In this document: positions 6,786 through 12,256 of the stretch, in pieces
How positions within the stretch are numbered: position 1 is the first letter of the stretch
How the letters are laid out: each line of letters opens with the position of its first letter
From: Nitrosomonadales bacterium
Lineage (GTDB): Bacteria > Pseudomonadota > Gammaproteobacteria > Burkholderiales > SG8-41
Length of the DNA stretch: 12,256 bases
Assembly (NCBI GenBank): GCA_009885185.1
Contig: VFLF01000283.1
Coordinates: forward strand, 1-12,256
Direction of reading: 5' to 3'
Position numbers and translations under genes: made by a program
The notes under the pieces: generated by a model
What the model saw: only the letters and a program-made list of their open reading frames with translations
Database searches by the model: none
What the model was told of the DNA's origin: nothing

Positions 6786-7708
6786 AAGAAGAATACAAAC
6801 GCGTCGCCTACTACCCCGGCTGTGCGCTCGAAGGCACCGGGCACGCCTACAACCAATCCACCAAGGCCGTCGGCAAGGCGCTGGGCTTGGAACTGGATGA
6901 AGTGAAAAACTGGAACTGTTGCGGTGCGATGGAAGTGAAAAACGTCGATCCCAAGGTGCAGACGTATTTGTCGTCGCGCGTGATGTCGATCGCCGCCAAT
7001 GAAATGGGCGCCAAGGTAGTGATGGCGCCGTGCAACGGCTGTTATCACAATCTGAAAAAAGCCGAATACGATTTGTCGCACGATCAGACCTCGCGCGAGG
7101 TGGTGGATCGCATCTCAAAAAAAGCCGGGCACGAGACCTATCAGGCCGGGCAGGTCGAAACCATCCACGCGCTCGACTGGATCAAGCAGGGCATCGGCGA
7201 AGAGGAACTCAAGCGCCGCGTGAAAAACTCGCTCAAGGGTTTGAAAATCGCCAACTACTACGGCTGCATGTACACGCGGCCACGGCATATCTTTCCGGAA
7301 AAAGACCAGGGCGGCGCCAGCGAATCCACCTCCAAGCCGCATTTCATGGACGACCTGCTCGCGGCAGCCGGTGCGGAGAATGTAGATTTCCCTTTAAAAA
7401 CAGCATGTTGTGGTGGGGCGCATGTACTGTCCGATAGCGATACCTCGACCAAGCTGGTGCTGAACATCCTGCAAGCGGCGGAACTCGCGGGTGCGGACGT
7501 GATCGCCACCGAATGCCCGACCTGTCATTCGGGGCTGGAAATGCATCAGGTGCGCGCGGAAAAAGTGCTGGGCAAAAAAACCAAAGTGAAAATGATGTAC
7601 TTCACGCAACTCTTGGGCGTGGCGCTGGGCGTGTCGCCGCGCAAATTGAGCGTGCATGAAAACACCTCGGATCCGCTGGAACTGCTGAAAAGCAAGGGCA
7701 TGGCGTGA
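6782..7708 (+). CDS. shdrB2: sHdrB2: CCG-domain subunit with two complete non-cubane cluster motifs
   Basis: A 308-residue protein, the normal HdrB length. Both CCG motifs are complete: C14, C46-C47, C84-x2-C87 (spacings 31 and 36, the canonical pattern) and C162, C209-C210, C245-x2-C248. Each set can hold a non-cubane [4Fe-4S] cluster of the type that cleaves or forms disulfide bonds in heterodisulfide reductase. In sHdr this is a likely site for chemistry on the LbpA-bound sulfur species. Its start overlaps the shdrC2 stop (ATGA), and its own stop overlaps the GTG start of the next gene (GTGA). The contrast with the incomplete motifs of sHdrB1 suggests the two B subunits are not equivalent. 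Confidence 0.95.
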   Translation: MKEEYKRVAYYPGCALEGTGHAYNQSTKAVGKALGLELDEVKNWNCCGAMEVKNVDPKVQTYLSSRVMSIAANEMGAKVVMAPCNGCYHNLKKAEYDLSHDQTSREVVDRISKKAGHETYQAGQVETIHALDWIKQGIGEEELKRRVKNSLKGLKIANYYGCMYTRPRHIFPEKDQGGASESTSKPHFMDDLLAAAGAENVDFPLKTACCGGAHVLSDSDTSTKLVLNILQAAELAGADVIATECPTCHSGLEMHQVRAEKVLGKKTKVKMMYFTQLLGVALGVSPRKLSVHENTSDPLELLKSKGMA

Positions 7709-8121
7709 CAACATTCGCCGGCATCGAAGCTGAAATCGAATCGGGCGCTGACGCCGCCCGCCTGTTGGCTCTGTCCGAGGCCGTGCTTGAACTGTGGATC
7801 GCAGGGCGCAGCGAGACGCCGACCCAGGAGAGCCGCGAGGGGTTCCGCCTGCTGGCGCTGCACCGTCAGGGTGCGCAGGATTTGCCGAGTTTTAATGCGT
7901 GCCGCGAGACTTGCCGTGAAATCGCTTATCATTATAATTTGACGCAGTCGTGTGACGCGCCGCTGATTGACCGCAACACGCGCATGATGGCGCTGGTGGT
8001 AAAACATTTGCTGCTGTTTGTCAGCGGCAAAATGCAGTCGGAGCGGCTGGGCGAATTTTGCTGCGCATCAAAGCCGTTGCGGCAAAATGAAGTGATGCCC
8101 GCGCAGGAAACACGTTCGTAG
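7705..8121 (+). CDS. Small cysteine-containing hypothetical protein between shdrB2 and lbpA
   Basis: A 138-residue protein starting at GTG, overlapping the shdrB2 stop by four bases; no ATG option exists until residue 94, so the GTG is the sensible start. It is predicted soluble and mostly helical. It has five cysteines: C66 and C70 in NACRETCREIAYHYN, C83 in QSCDAP, and the adjacent pair C119-C120 (EFCCAS). The spacing does not match a known iron-sulfur motif, but the content is high for a small cytoplasmic protein and would allow a thiol relay or metal binding. The translational coupling to shdrB2 and position before lbpA argue for a role in the sHdr pathway. I do not recognise the family. 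Confidence 0.8.
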   Translation: MTTFAGIEAEIESGADAARLLALSEAVLELWIAGRSETPTQESREGFRLLALHRQGAQDLPSFNACRETCREIAYHYNLTQSCDAPLIDRNTRMMALVVKHLLLFVSGKMQSERLGEFCCASKPLRQNEVMPAQETRS

Positions 8122-8151
8122 TTATACGTTTATAGCAAGAGGAAACGCCCC

Positions 8152-8595
8152 ATGCCAGCCGTACGCGGATGTCAATTGCCGGAAGACCGTTTATACGATG
8201 TCGAAAACCATATCTGGCTACAGGAGATGGATGACGGCAATATCAAGATCGGCATGACCACGGTGGCCACCGCGATGGCCGGACAGTTGGTCGCCTTCAC
8301 GCCCAAGAAAGCCGGCAGGTCGGTTGAGCCCGGCAAGACCTGCGCCACGGTGGAATCCGGCAAATGGGTGGGCCCGGCGAAATCCGCCGTGGGCGGGGAA
8401 GTCGCGGCGGTGAATACCGAGCTTGTGGATAAACCGTCCATGGCGAATACCGATCCCTACGAAGCCGGCTGGATGGTGATACTCAAACCCAAGGATTGGG
8501 CGGCGGTGAAGCCGACCCTGACGCCGGGCGCCGACGTGGCCCCCAAGTACGAAGCAAAAATGGCCGCCGATGGTTTTGCCGGCTGCGCGCCGTGA
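8152..8595 (+). CDS. lbpA: LbpA: lipoate-binding, GcvH-like protein of sulfur oxidation
   Basis: A 147-residue protein of the glycine-cleavage H-protein fold. The lipoylation hairpin is ATVESGKWVGPAKS, with Lys71 as the modified residue; the preceding ESGK and following hydrophobic residue fit lipoyl domains. NTDPYEAGWMV is the conserved H-protein C-terminal motif. It has the N-terminal RGCxLPED segment (Cys7) seen in sulfur-type LbpA rather than in true GcvH, and a tail beyond the H-protein fold ending in FAGCAP (Cys145). LbpA is an essential cofactor protein of the sHdr pathway; its lipoate is thought to bind the sulfur being oxidised. No gcvT, gcvP or other glycine-cleavage gene is nearby. 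The ribosome site AGAGGA lies about nine bases upstream. Confidence 0.95.
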   Translation: MPAVRGCQLPEDRLYDVENHIWLQEMDDGNIKIGMTTVATAMAGQLVAFTPKKAGRSVEPGKTCATVESGKWVGPAKSAVGGEVAAVNTELVDKPSMANTDPYEAGWMVILKPKDWAAVKPTLTPGADVAPKYEAKMAADGFAGCAP

Positions 8596-8617
8596 ACCAT
8601 AAACAAGTGAGTCCGTC

Positions 8618-9010
8618 GTGAACACTAAATCTGCCAGCTTGACAGGAATGCATTTGCCGGACATGGACATGTCGCAAATCCGCGCCAACGCGAATCGCGC
8701 CGCCGAATTACTCAAATCCATGAGCAACCCCGCGCGCCTGATGGTGTTGTGCCAGCTGACCGAGGGCGAAAAATCCGTCGGCGAGCTGGAACGTGCCGTG
8801 CCCTTGAGCCAGTCCGCGTTATCGCAGCATCTGGCGCTGCTGCGCCAGCGCAATCTGGTGACGACGCGGCGTTCCGGCCAGATGATCTACTACTCGCTGG
8901 TGGGTATTGAGGCCTCGGCCGTACTCGCCACGCTGTATGGTTTGTTCTGCGCCAAGGCGTCCGTTGCCGTTGCGGCCCCCGCTCGCAAGCCGCGGAGCAA
9001 GGCCGCCTGA
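8618..9010 (+). CDS. shdrR: ArsR-family repressor with SqrR/BigR-type cysteine pair, probable sHdr regulator
   Basis: A 130-residue winged-helix regulator read from the GTG at 8618; ATG 8648 is an alternative start that would shorten it by ten residues. The fold is typical: LLKSMSNPARLMVLCQL for the first helices, VGELERAVPLSQSALSQHLALLRQRNLV for the recognition helix, and TTRRSGQMIYYSL for the wing. Cys45 and Cys111 are 66 residues apart, the same spacing as the switch cysteines of SqrR and BigR, where persulfide or tetrasulfide formation between them releases the DNA. The metal-binding CVC motif of true ArsR is absent. As the last gene of the sHdr operon it would be autoregulated through the palindrome at 1411-1432. 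The symbol is given by analogy with sHdr-linked repressors. Confidence 0.9.
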   Translation: MNTKSASLTGMHLPDMDMSQIRANANRAAELLKSMSNPARLMVLCQLTEGEKSVGELERAVPLSQSALSQHLALLRQRNLVTTRRSGQMIYYSLVGIEASAVLATLYGLFCAKASVAVAAPARKPRSKAA

Positions 9011-9013
9011 ACA

Positions 9014-9028
9014 GCGCGTGCTCCGCGC
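9014..9028. terminator. Short hairpin between convergent genes at the end of the sHdr operon
   Basis: GCGCG (9014-9018) pairs perfectly with CGCGC (9024-9028) around TGCTC in the 22-base gap between the ArsR stop and the stop of the opposing gene. There is no T-run, so any terminator would be non-canonical. It is the only candidate at this junction. Confidence 0.3.
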
Positions 9029-9032
9029 AACA

Positions 9033-9395
9033 TCAGGCGACAGGTTTGGGCGCCGGCGTCGATAGACAGCCCATCAACCGTTCCATGCGTGCCCGATGCA
9101 ACGCTACCCACGCCGATTCAATGATCGTTTCCTGCGCGGCGTCGCGCATGCCGGTTTCCAATTGGTAAACCGCCGCGGCCAGTGTCTCCAGCGGTTCGCG
9201 AATTTCATGCGTGCGCAGATTGCCCGCCGTCCAGCCGAGCAGCATCACCGCCTTGCTATAGGCGGCGGCATCGGCCGCGCTGTGCGCCAAGTCGCGCATC
9301 TTGCCGAGTCGCGCGATATCTTCGCGCAGCAGTTGCGTCTGGAAATAGCTTTCTTCCGTTTCCAGCCTGCGTTCCAGTGTTTCAATCAACTGCAT
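9033..9395 (-). CDS. Small helical hypothetical protein
   Basis: A 120-residue protein from the ATG at 9395; an in-frame ATG at 9440 would add 15 residues but would overlap the start of the divergent gene, and neither has a strong ribosome site (GGGGG precedes the shorter form). The sequence is almost wholly helical, charged and Ala/Leu-rich (LIETLERRLETEESYFQ, REPLETLAAAVYQLE), with one cysteine (Cys110) and a Pro-rich tail. I see no catalytic motif or family signature. It converges on the sHdr operon and diverges from the diiron oxygenase gene, from which it is separated by 43 bases, so a shared regulatory stretch is possible. It is called as a gene because the opposite-strand reading is far less protein-like. 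Confidence 0.6.
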   Translation of the reverse strand: MQLIETLERRLETEESYFQTQLLREDIARLGKMRDLAHSAADAAAYSKAVMLLGWTAGNLRTHEIREPLETLAAAVYQLETGMRDAAQETIIESAWVALHRARMERLMGCLSTPAPKPVA

Positions 9396-9438
9396 GGTAT
9401 GGCCCCCGGTCTTGACGGCGAAATTGTATACCGCCGCC

Positions 9439-10278
9439 ATGTTTGATGCCGTGGCACAACAGGCGACCGCCGGCTATCGCGATCCGCTGACGCGCATCGA
9501 CTGGGTGCCATTGAGCGAGCAGCCGCGCTGGCTGCCGGATGCGGCGTTGTCCCTGCACGGCTTGCCGGCATTCGATGCGCTGGATGCCGGTGTGAAGGAG
9601 CGGCTGTCGCAGTACGAATTCATCAACGTGATGTATTGCGGGCTGTGGCTGGAGAGTATTTTCCTGCAACGCGTGTCGCGCCTGCTGTTGCCCGGCATGC
9701 CGCGCGGCGAGCATGCGCACCTGCTGCACGAGCTGCGCGAAGAAACCGGGCACAGCCTGATGTTCCTGCGCGCAATCGAAGCGGGCGGGGTGGCGCTGCC
9801 GGAAGGCAGTTGGCGCGCACCGCGCACGGCGGCGCTGCTCGGACGCTTTGCGCCGGCGCGCGGCACACTGTTCTGGCTGGCGATGTTGATCGGCGAGCAG
9901 GTATCGGACAGTTTTAATCGTTATCTCTGCGATGAGTCCGTCGAGGTCAATCCGGCGGTGCGGCAGATATCGCTGCTGCACGCGGCGGACGAAGCACGGC
10001 ACATTTCCTACGCGCGTGACAGGCTCGCGGGCATACTGCATGGCGGCGGCGCGTTTCAACGCCGCGTTTTATCGGTGGGCGCGCGAGTGCTGTTGCGGCA
10101 GATGACCGCGGTGTTTTACACGCCGCCCGCGCGGTTCTACGAACTCGCCGGATTGCCTGAGGGTGTCGATTGGCGCGCGGCTGCCCTGCGCAATCCGGCG
10201 CGGTTGCAGTTTGTCGCGCAACGCTTGGCGCCTACCCGGCGGATGTTGCAGGCACTGGGATTGACTGTCACGCTATAG
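9439..10278 (+). CDS. AurF-like diiron oxygenase
   Basis: A 279-residue protein of the ferritin-like helical type. All seven ligands of an AurF-style diiron site can be placed: E72 (LES), E102 and H105 (EETGH), E153 (IGEQVSD), H181, E185 and H188 (LHAADEARH). Four Glu and three His, with two ExxH motifs and the H-x3-ExxH arrangement, distinguish AurF-type oxygenases from simple ferritins. AurF oxidises an arylamine to a nitro compound; relatives act on varied substrates and many are uncharacterised, so the substrate here is unknown. The start at 9439 (MFDAVAQQ) is preferred over 9394, which adds an unlikely leader and would overlap the divergent gene's start. No biosynthetic genes adjoin it, so a link to sulfur oxidation is only positional. 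Confidence 0.85.
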   Translation: MFDAVAQQATAGYRDPLTRIDWVPLSEQPRWLPDAALSLHGLPAFDALDAGVKERLSQYEFINVMYCGLWLESIFLQRVSRLLLPGMPRGEHAHLLHELREETGHSLMFLRAIEAGGVALPEGSWRAPRTAALLGRFAPARGTLFWLAMLIGEQVSDSFNRYLCDESVEVNPAVRQISLLHAADEARHISYARDRLAGILHGGGAFQRRVLSVGARVLLRQMTAVFYTPPARFYELAGLPEGVDWRAAALRNPARLQFVAQRLAPTRRMLQALGLTVTL

Positions 10279-10308
10279 TTATTTAAAAAATATAATAAAA
10301 ACAAATAC
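10279..10308. other. AT-rich gap between convergent genes
   Basis: Thirty bases, nearly all A or T, separate the stops of the diiron oxygenase gene and the opposing SDR gene. On the minus strand it reads as T-rich and may help transcripts from the right end there, but there is no GC stem, so I do not call a terminator. Confidence 0.5.
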
Positions 10309-11205
10309 TTACGATGAGGCCCCGGTCAGCGTGGCCGCGCTGTCATGGCGGTACTGCCAACCCAGTTCGCGCGCCGCGCGGCTGCAATCGAGCGTGAGCG
10401 TGCGGGCGAGGCCGTTTACCCACGCGGGTTCGCCGCCCCAGCCGGTGAGCCACCATGCTGCGTGCAGGCCCGCGCGTGCCAGTCCTTGCGGCAATCCCAG
10501 CGCAAAACGATGGCGGCTCTGGATGAATTCGCGATAGCTGAAGGTATCGGCGGCGGCCAGATTGAATGGCCCGCGCAAATCGCGTTCGAGCGCCAGCAGG
10601 ATCGCGCGCACCACATCGTCTTCATGCACGCATTGCAAACGCGCCCGCGTGTGCGGCGGCAAGGCCACATACAGCGGCAGATGCAGCAGCGTGCGCAGCA
10701 GCGGTTGTGCGTGGGGGCCGAGGATCACGTGCGGGCGCAGGCGCACGCATTCGGGTACGTCCGCTTCCAGCAAGTGTTCGAGCCGGGCCTTGTGCTCGCC
10801 ATACAAAAAACCGCGCAGCGGCGCGTAAGCGGCGCTTTCATCGATGTGATCGCCTTCGCCATAGACGGCGGCGCTCGACAGGTGGATCAACCGCCCGATA
10901 CCCGCGTCGCGCGCCGCGCGTAACACGCGATGGCTGCCGTCGATGTTAATGCCGGCCATCTCGGATTCGCGCATGCGTCCGCGCAGCACCACGAACGCCA
11001 GATGCACCAACGCATGGTGTCCGGCATACAACGTCGCCAGCCGTGCATCGCGAATGTCGCAACGCTCGGCGTGAAACTTGTCGTGGCTGAAATGCGGCGC
11101 GGCGATGTCCACGCCGGTGATGTGTTCGATGTGCTCCTGCGCGCACAGCAACGGCAGCAGCGCGCGGGCGAGATGCGAACTGGAACCGGTGACCAGAACT
11201 TTCAT
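10309..11205 (-). CDS. NAD-dependent epimerase/dehydratase family protein (extended SDR)
   Basis: A 298-residue Rossmann-fold protein. The N-terminus MKVLVTGSSSHLARALLPLL is the nucleotide-binding turn, with the usual glycines partly replaced (TGSSSHLA in place of TGxxGxxG). Asp33 ends strand two (ITGVDI), which favours NAD over NADP. The active site is visible as HLSSAAVYG (Ser110/Ser111) and Y135-x3-K139 (YGEHK). RLRPHVILGP and FNLAAADTFSYREF are typical of the substrate-binding half. Extended SDRs include sugar-nucleotide epimerases and hydroxysteroid or other dehydrogenases; the substrate cannot be assigned. The start at 11205 lies just inside the left arm of the inverted repeat (11212-11362), so its promoter region is occupied by that element. 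Confidence 0.85.
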   Translation of the reverse strand: MKVLVTGSSSHLARALLPLLCAQEHIEHITGVDIAAPHFSHDKFHAERCDIRDARLATLYAGHHALVHLAFVVLRGRMRESEMAGINIDGSHRVLRAARDAGIGRLIHLSSAAVYGEGDHIDESAAYAPLRGFLYGEHKARLEHLLEADVPECVRLRPHVILGPHAQPLLRTLLHLPLYVALPPHTRARLQCVHEDDVVRAILLALERDLRGPFNLAAADTFSYREFIQSRHRFALGLPQGLARAGLHAAWWLTGWGGEPAWVNGLARTLTLDCSRAARELGWQYRHDSAATLTGASS

Positions 11206-11211
11206 ACTAAA

Positions 11212-11362
11212 AAGCGAAATTTCGCCACAGAGGACACAAAGGACACAGAGAAAGCAACGGGTTGTGCGGGAATGTCGTCATCACCAACCTTGTGCGAAGT
11301 GCAAACCGCATAAGCGGTTGATGTTCCTCTGTGAACTCTGTGTCCTCTGTGGCAAATCGCTT
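11212..11362. repeat. Long imperfect inverted repeat of the CACAGAG type
   Basis: The left arm (11212-11250) begins AAGCGA and contains GCCACAGAGGACACA then CACAGAG. The right arm (11327-11362) is its reverse complement, with CTCTGTG, TGTCCTCTGTGGC and a closing TCGCTT. The arms agree over about 35 bases with a few differences and a short gap. The roughly 76 bases between them include a 6-bp hairpin, AACCGC-ATAA-GCGGTT (11304-11319). It fills most of the 174-base gap between two minus-strand genes. I recall similar CCACAGAGGACACAGAG elements scattered between genes in many environmental proteobacterial genomes. The structure resembles a non-coding mobile (MITE- or REP-like) element or a folded RNA; no transposase or target-site duplication is evident. 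Confidence 0.8.
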
Positions 11363-11379
11363 TTTCAAGGTTCATACGG

Positions 11380-12256
11380 TCAGCCGCTCGCGGCGAACGC
11401 GGGCATCACCTCGCGCGAGAACAACTCCATCGATTCGCGTGTCACCGCCGGTTCGACGGCACCCGCGCCGAACGCGCACAACAAATGCGTGACGCCCGCG
11501 TCGGCGTACTTGGCGAGCTTGGAGCGCACTTCGCCGGGATCGCCGACCACCGCCATGCCGAAGGTGTCGGCGAGATTGAAATCAATGCCGAGCTTCATCA
11601 GCGCGCGAAAGCGGCCGAGCTCGTGCAATTGTTCATAGCCCGGATAGAGTGACTCGAGTACCGGCAGCACCACCTTGAAAAGTTCGCGGTAAAACCAGGT
11701 GAAAGCTTCCTTGGCGATGCGGCGCGCGCGCGCGCCATCGGCGAGACACAACACGCCAAGCGTCATGCCCACGCGCGGCGGGGCGGTAGCCGCGTGCCCT
11801 GCCACCCGATAGCGCGAGAGATAACGGGCGATGTCGTGTTTCACCATGAACCACGGCTTGAACGGCCCGGCCAGCACCCCCAGCCCGCGCGTGGCCGCCC
11901 AGTCATAGGTTTGCGGACTGACCGCTGCCGTCCACAGCGGCGGATGCGGCTGCTGCACCACGTGCGGCACGATGTCGAGCGCGTCGATATGATGACGCGC
12001 GCCGTGGTGCGTCACGGGCTGGCGGGTAAAACTGTGCATTAGTATGTCGAGGCTTTCCTCGGTGATGTCGCGGCTGGCCGCCATGTCGGCGCCGAACACC
12101 GCGCATTCACGCGGCGAAAATCCGCGCCCGATGCCGATTTCCAGCCGTCCGCCGCTCAGGGCATCCAGCGTGGCGACCTGTTCGGCGACATGTACCGGGT
12201 GGTGCAACGTCAGCGGGATGATGCCATGCCCCAGCCGAATCGTGCGGGTGCGTGCC
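11380..12256 (-). CDS. LLM class (bacterial luciferase-like) flavin-dependent oxidoreductase, 5' end cut by window edge
   Basis: About 291 codons are visible and the reading frame stays open to the right edge, so the true start lies outside; a TTG at 12207 is not the start, because the residues upstream of it (TRTIRLGHGIIPLTLHHP) are a conserved luciferase-like strand and loop. The next motif, DALSGGRLEIGIGRG, is the typical LLM substrate/flavin loop. The C-terminal part has VVGDPGEVRSKLAKYADAGVTHLL, the usual closing strand and helix of this TIM-barrel family. These enzymes use reduced FMN or F420 in monooxygenase or dehydrogenase reactions on many substrates, so no specific reaction is proposed. 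It runs towards the inverted repeat and the SDR gene on the same strand, 174 bases away. Confidence 0.88.
   Translation of the reverse strand, partial: ARTRTIRLGHGIIPLTLHHPVHVAEQVATLDALSGGRLEIGIGRGFSPRECAVFGADMAASRDITEESLDILMHSFTRQPVTHHGARHHIDALDIVPHVVQQPHPPLWTAAVSPQTYDWAATRGLGVLAGPFKPWFMVKHDIARYLSRYRVAGHAATAPPRVGMTLGVLCLADGARARRIAKEAFTWFYRELFKVVLPVLESLYPGYEQLHELGRFRALMKLGIDFNLADTFGMAVVGDPGEVRSKLAKYADAGVTHLLCAFGAGAVEPAVTRESMELFSREVMPAFAASG

Noticed and set aside
1888..7708. Methanogen-type or flavin-bifurcating heterodisulfide reductase
   Set aside because: HdrA is only 352 residues without ferredoxin domains, there is no MvhD or hydrogenase gene, and the context is TusA, DsrE and LbpA, which is the sulfur-oxidation type.
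8152..8595. Ordinary GcvH of the glycine cleavage system
   Set aside because: No gcvT or gcvP is nearby, the protein has the sulfur-type N-terminus, and it lies within an shdr operon.
9396..9438. A third operator or a shared promoter between the divergent genes
   Set aside because: TTGACG (9412-9417) has no -10 at a suitable distance and the palindrome found elsewhere is absent; only a weak GGTAT/ATACC pair 27 bases apart is seen.
11212..11362. CRISPR array or insertion sequence
   Set aside because: There are only two arms in inverted orientation, no regular spacers, and no transposase reading frame.

Overview
The window carries an essentially complete sulfur-oxidising heterodisulfide-reductase-like (sHdr-LbpA) locus. 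The GC-rich coding sequence, the gene order and the accessory sulfur carriers suggest a chemolithotrophic, sulfur-oxidising proteobacterium. A gammaproteobacterium of the Thioalkalivibrio/Acidiferrobacter kind is my best guess; this is inference from gene content, not from a phylogenetic marker.

Layout. (1) 1-604, minus strand: tusA followed by a dsrE2 gene that runs off the left edge, a sulfur-carrier pair. (2) 605-872: a divergent regulatory region with a palindromic operator-like site at 665-686. (3) 873-1337: a DsrE-family protein carrying a lipoprotein signal peptide. (4) 1338-1487: a leader with a second copy of the same palindrome (1411-1432) lying over a promoter-like sequence. (5) 1488-9010: one tightly packed plus-strand run, dsrE3-like, shdrC1, shdrB1, shdrA, hyp, shdrC2, shdrB2, a small Cys-containing hypothetical gene, lbpA, and an ArsR-family regulator. 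Several junctions are ATGA or GTGA overlaps and no gap exceeds about 30 bases, so it probably forms a single transcription unit. (6) 9033-10278: a small helical hypothetical gene and a divergent AurF-like diiron oxygenase. (7) 10309-12256, minus strand: an NAD-dependent epimerase/dehydratase-type SDR and a luciferase-like (LLM) oxidoreductase that runs off the right edge. The two are separated by a long inverted repeat of the CACAGAG type.

How the parts work together. From what is known of sHdr systems, sulfane sulfur is relayed in the cytoplasm by DsrE- and TusA-type carriers to the sHdr complex and the lipoate-binding protein LbpA. The sulfur is oxidised to the level of sulfite, with LbpA as an essential lipoylated cofactor protein. 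The terminal ArsR gene has two cysteines exactly 66 residues apart, the spacing of the persulfide/redox-switch repressors SqrR and BigR. It is the obvious candidate to bind the two matching palindromes, which would tie the tusA-dsrE2 operon, the DsrE lipoprotein and the main operon into one sulfur-responsive regulon. The lipoate-assembly genes that often accompany lbpA are not in this window.
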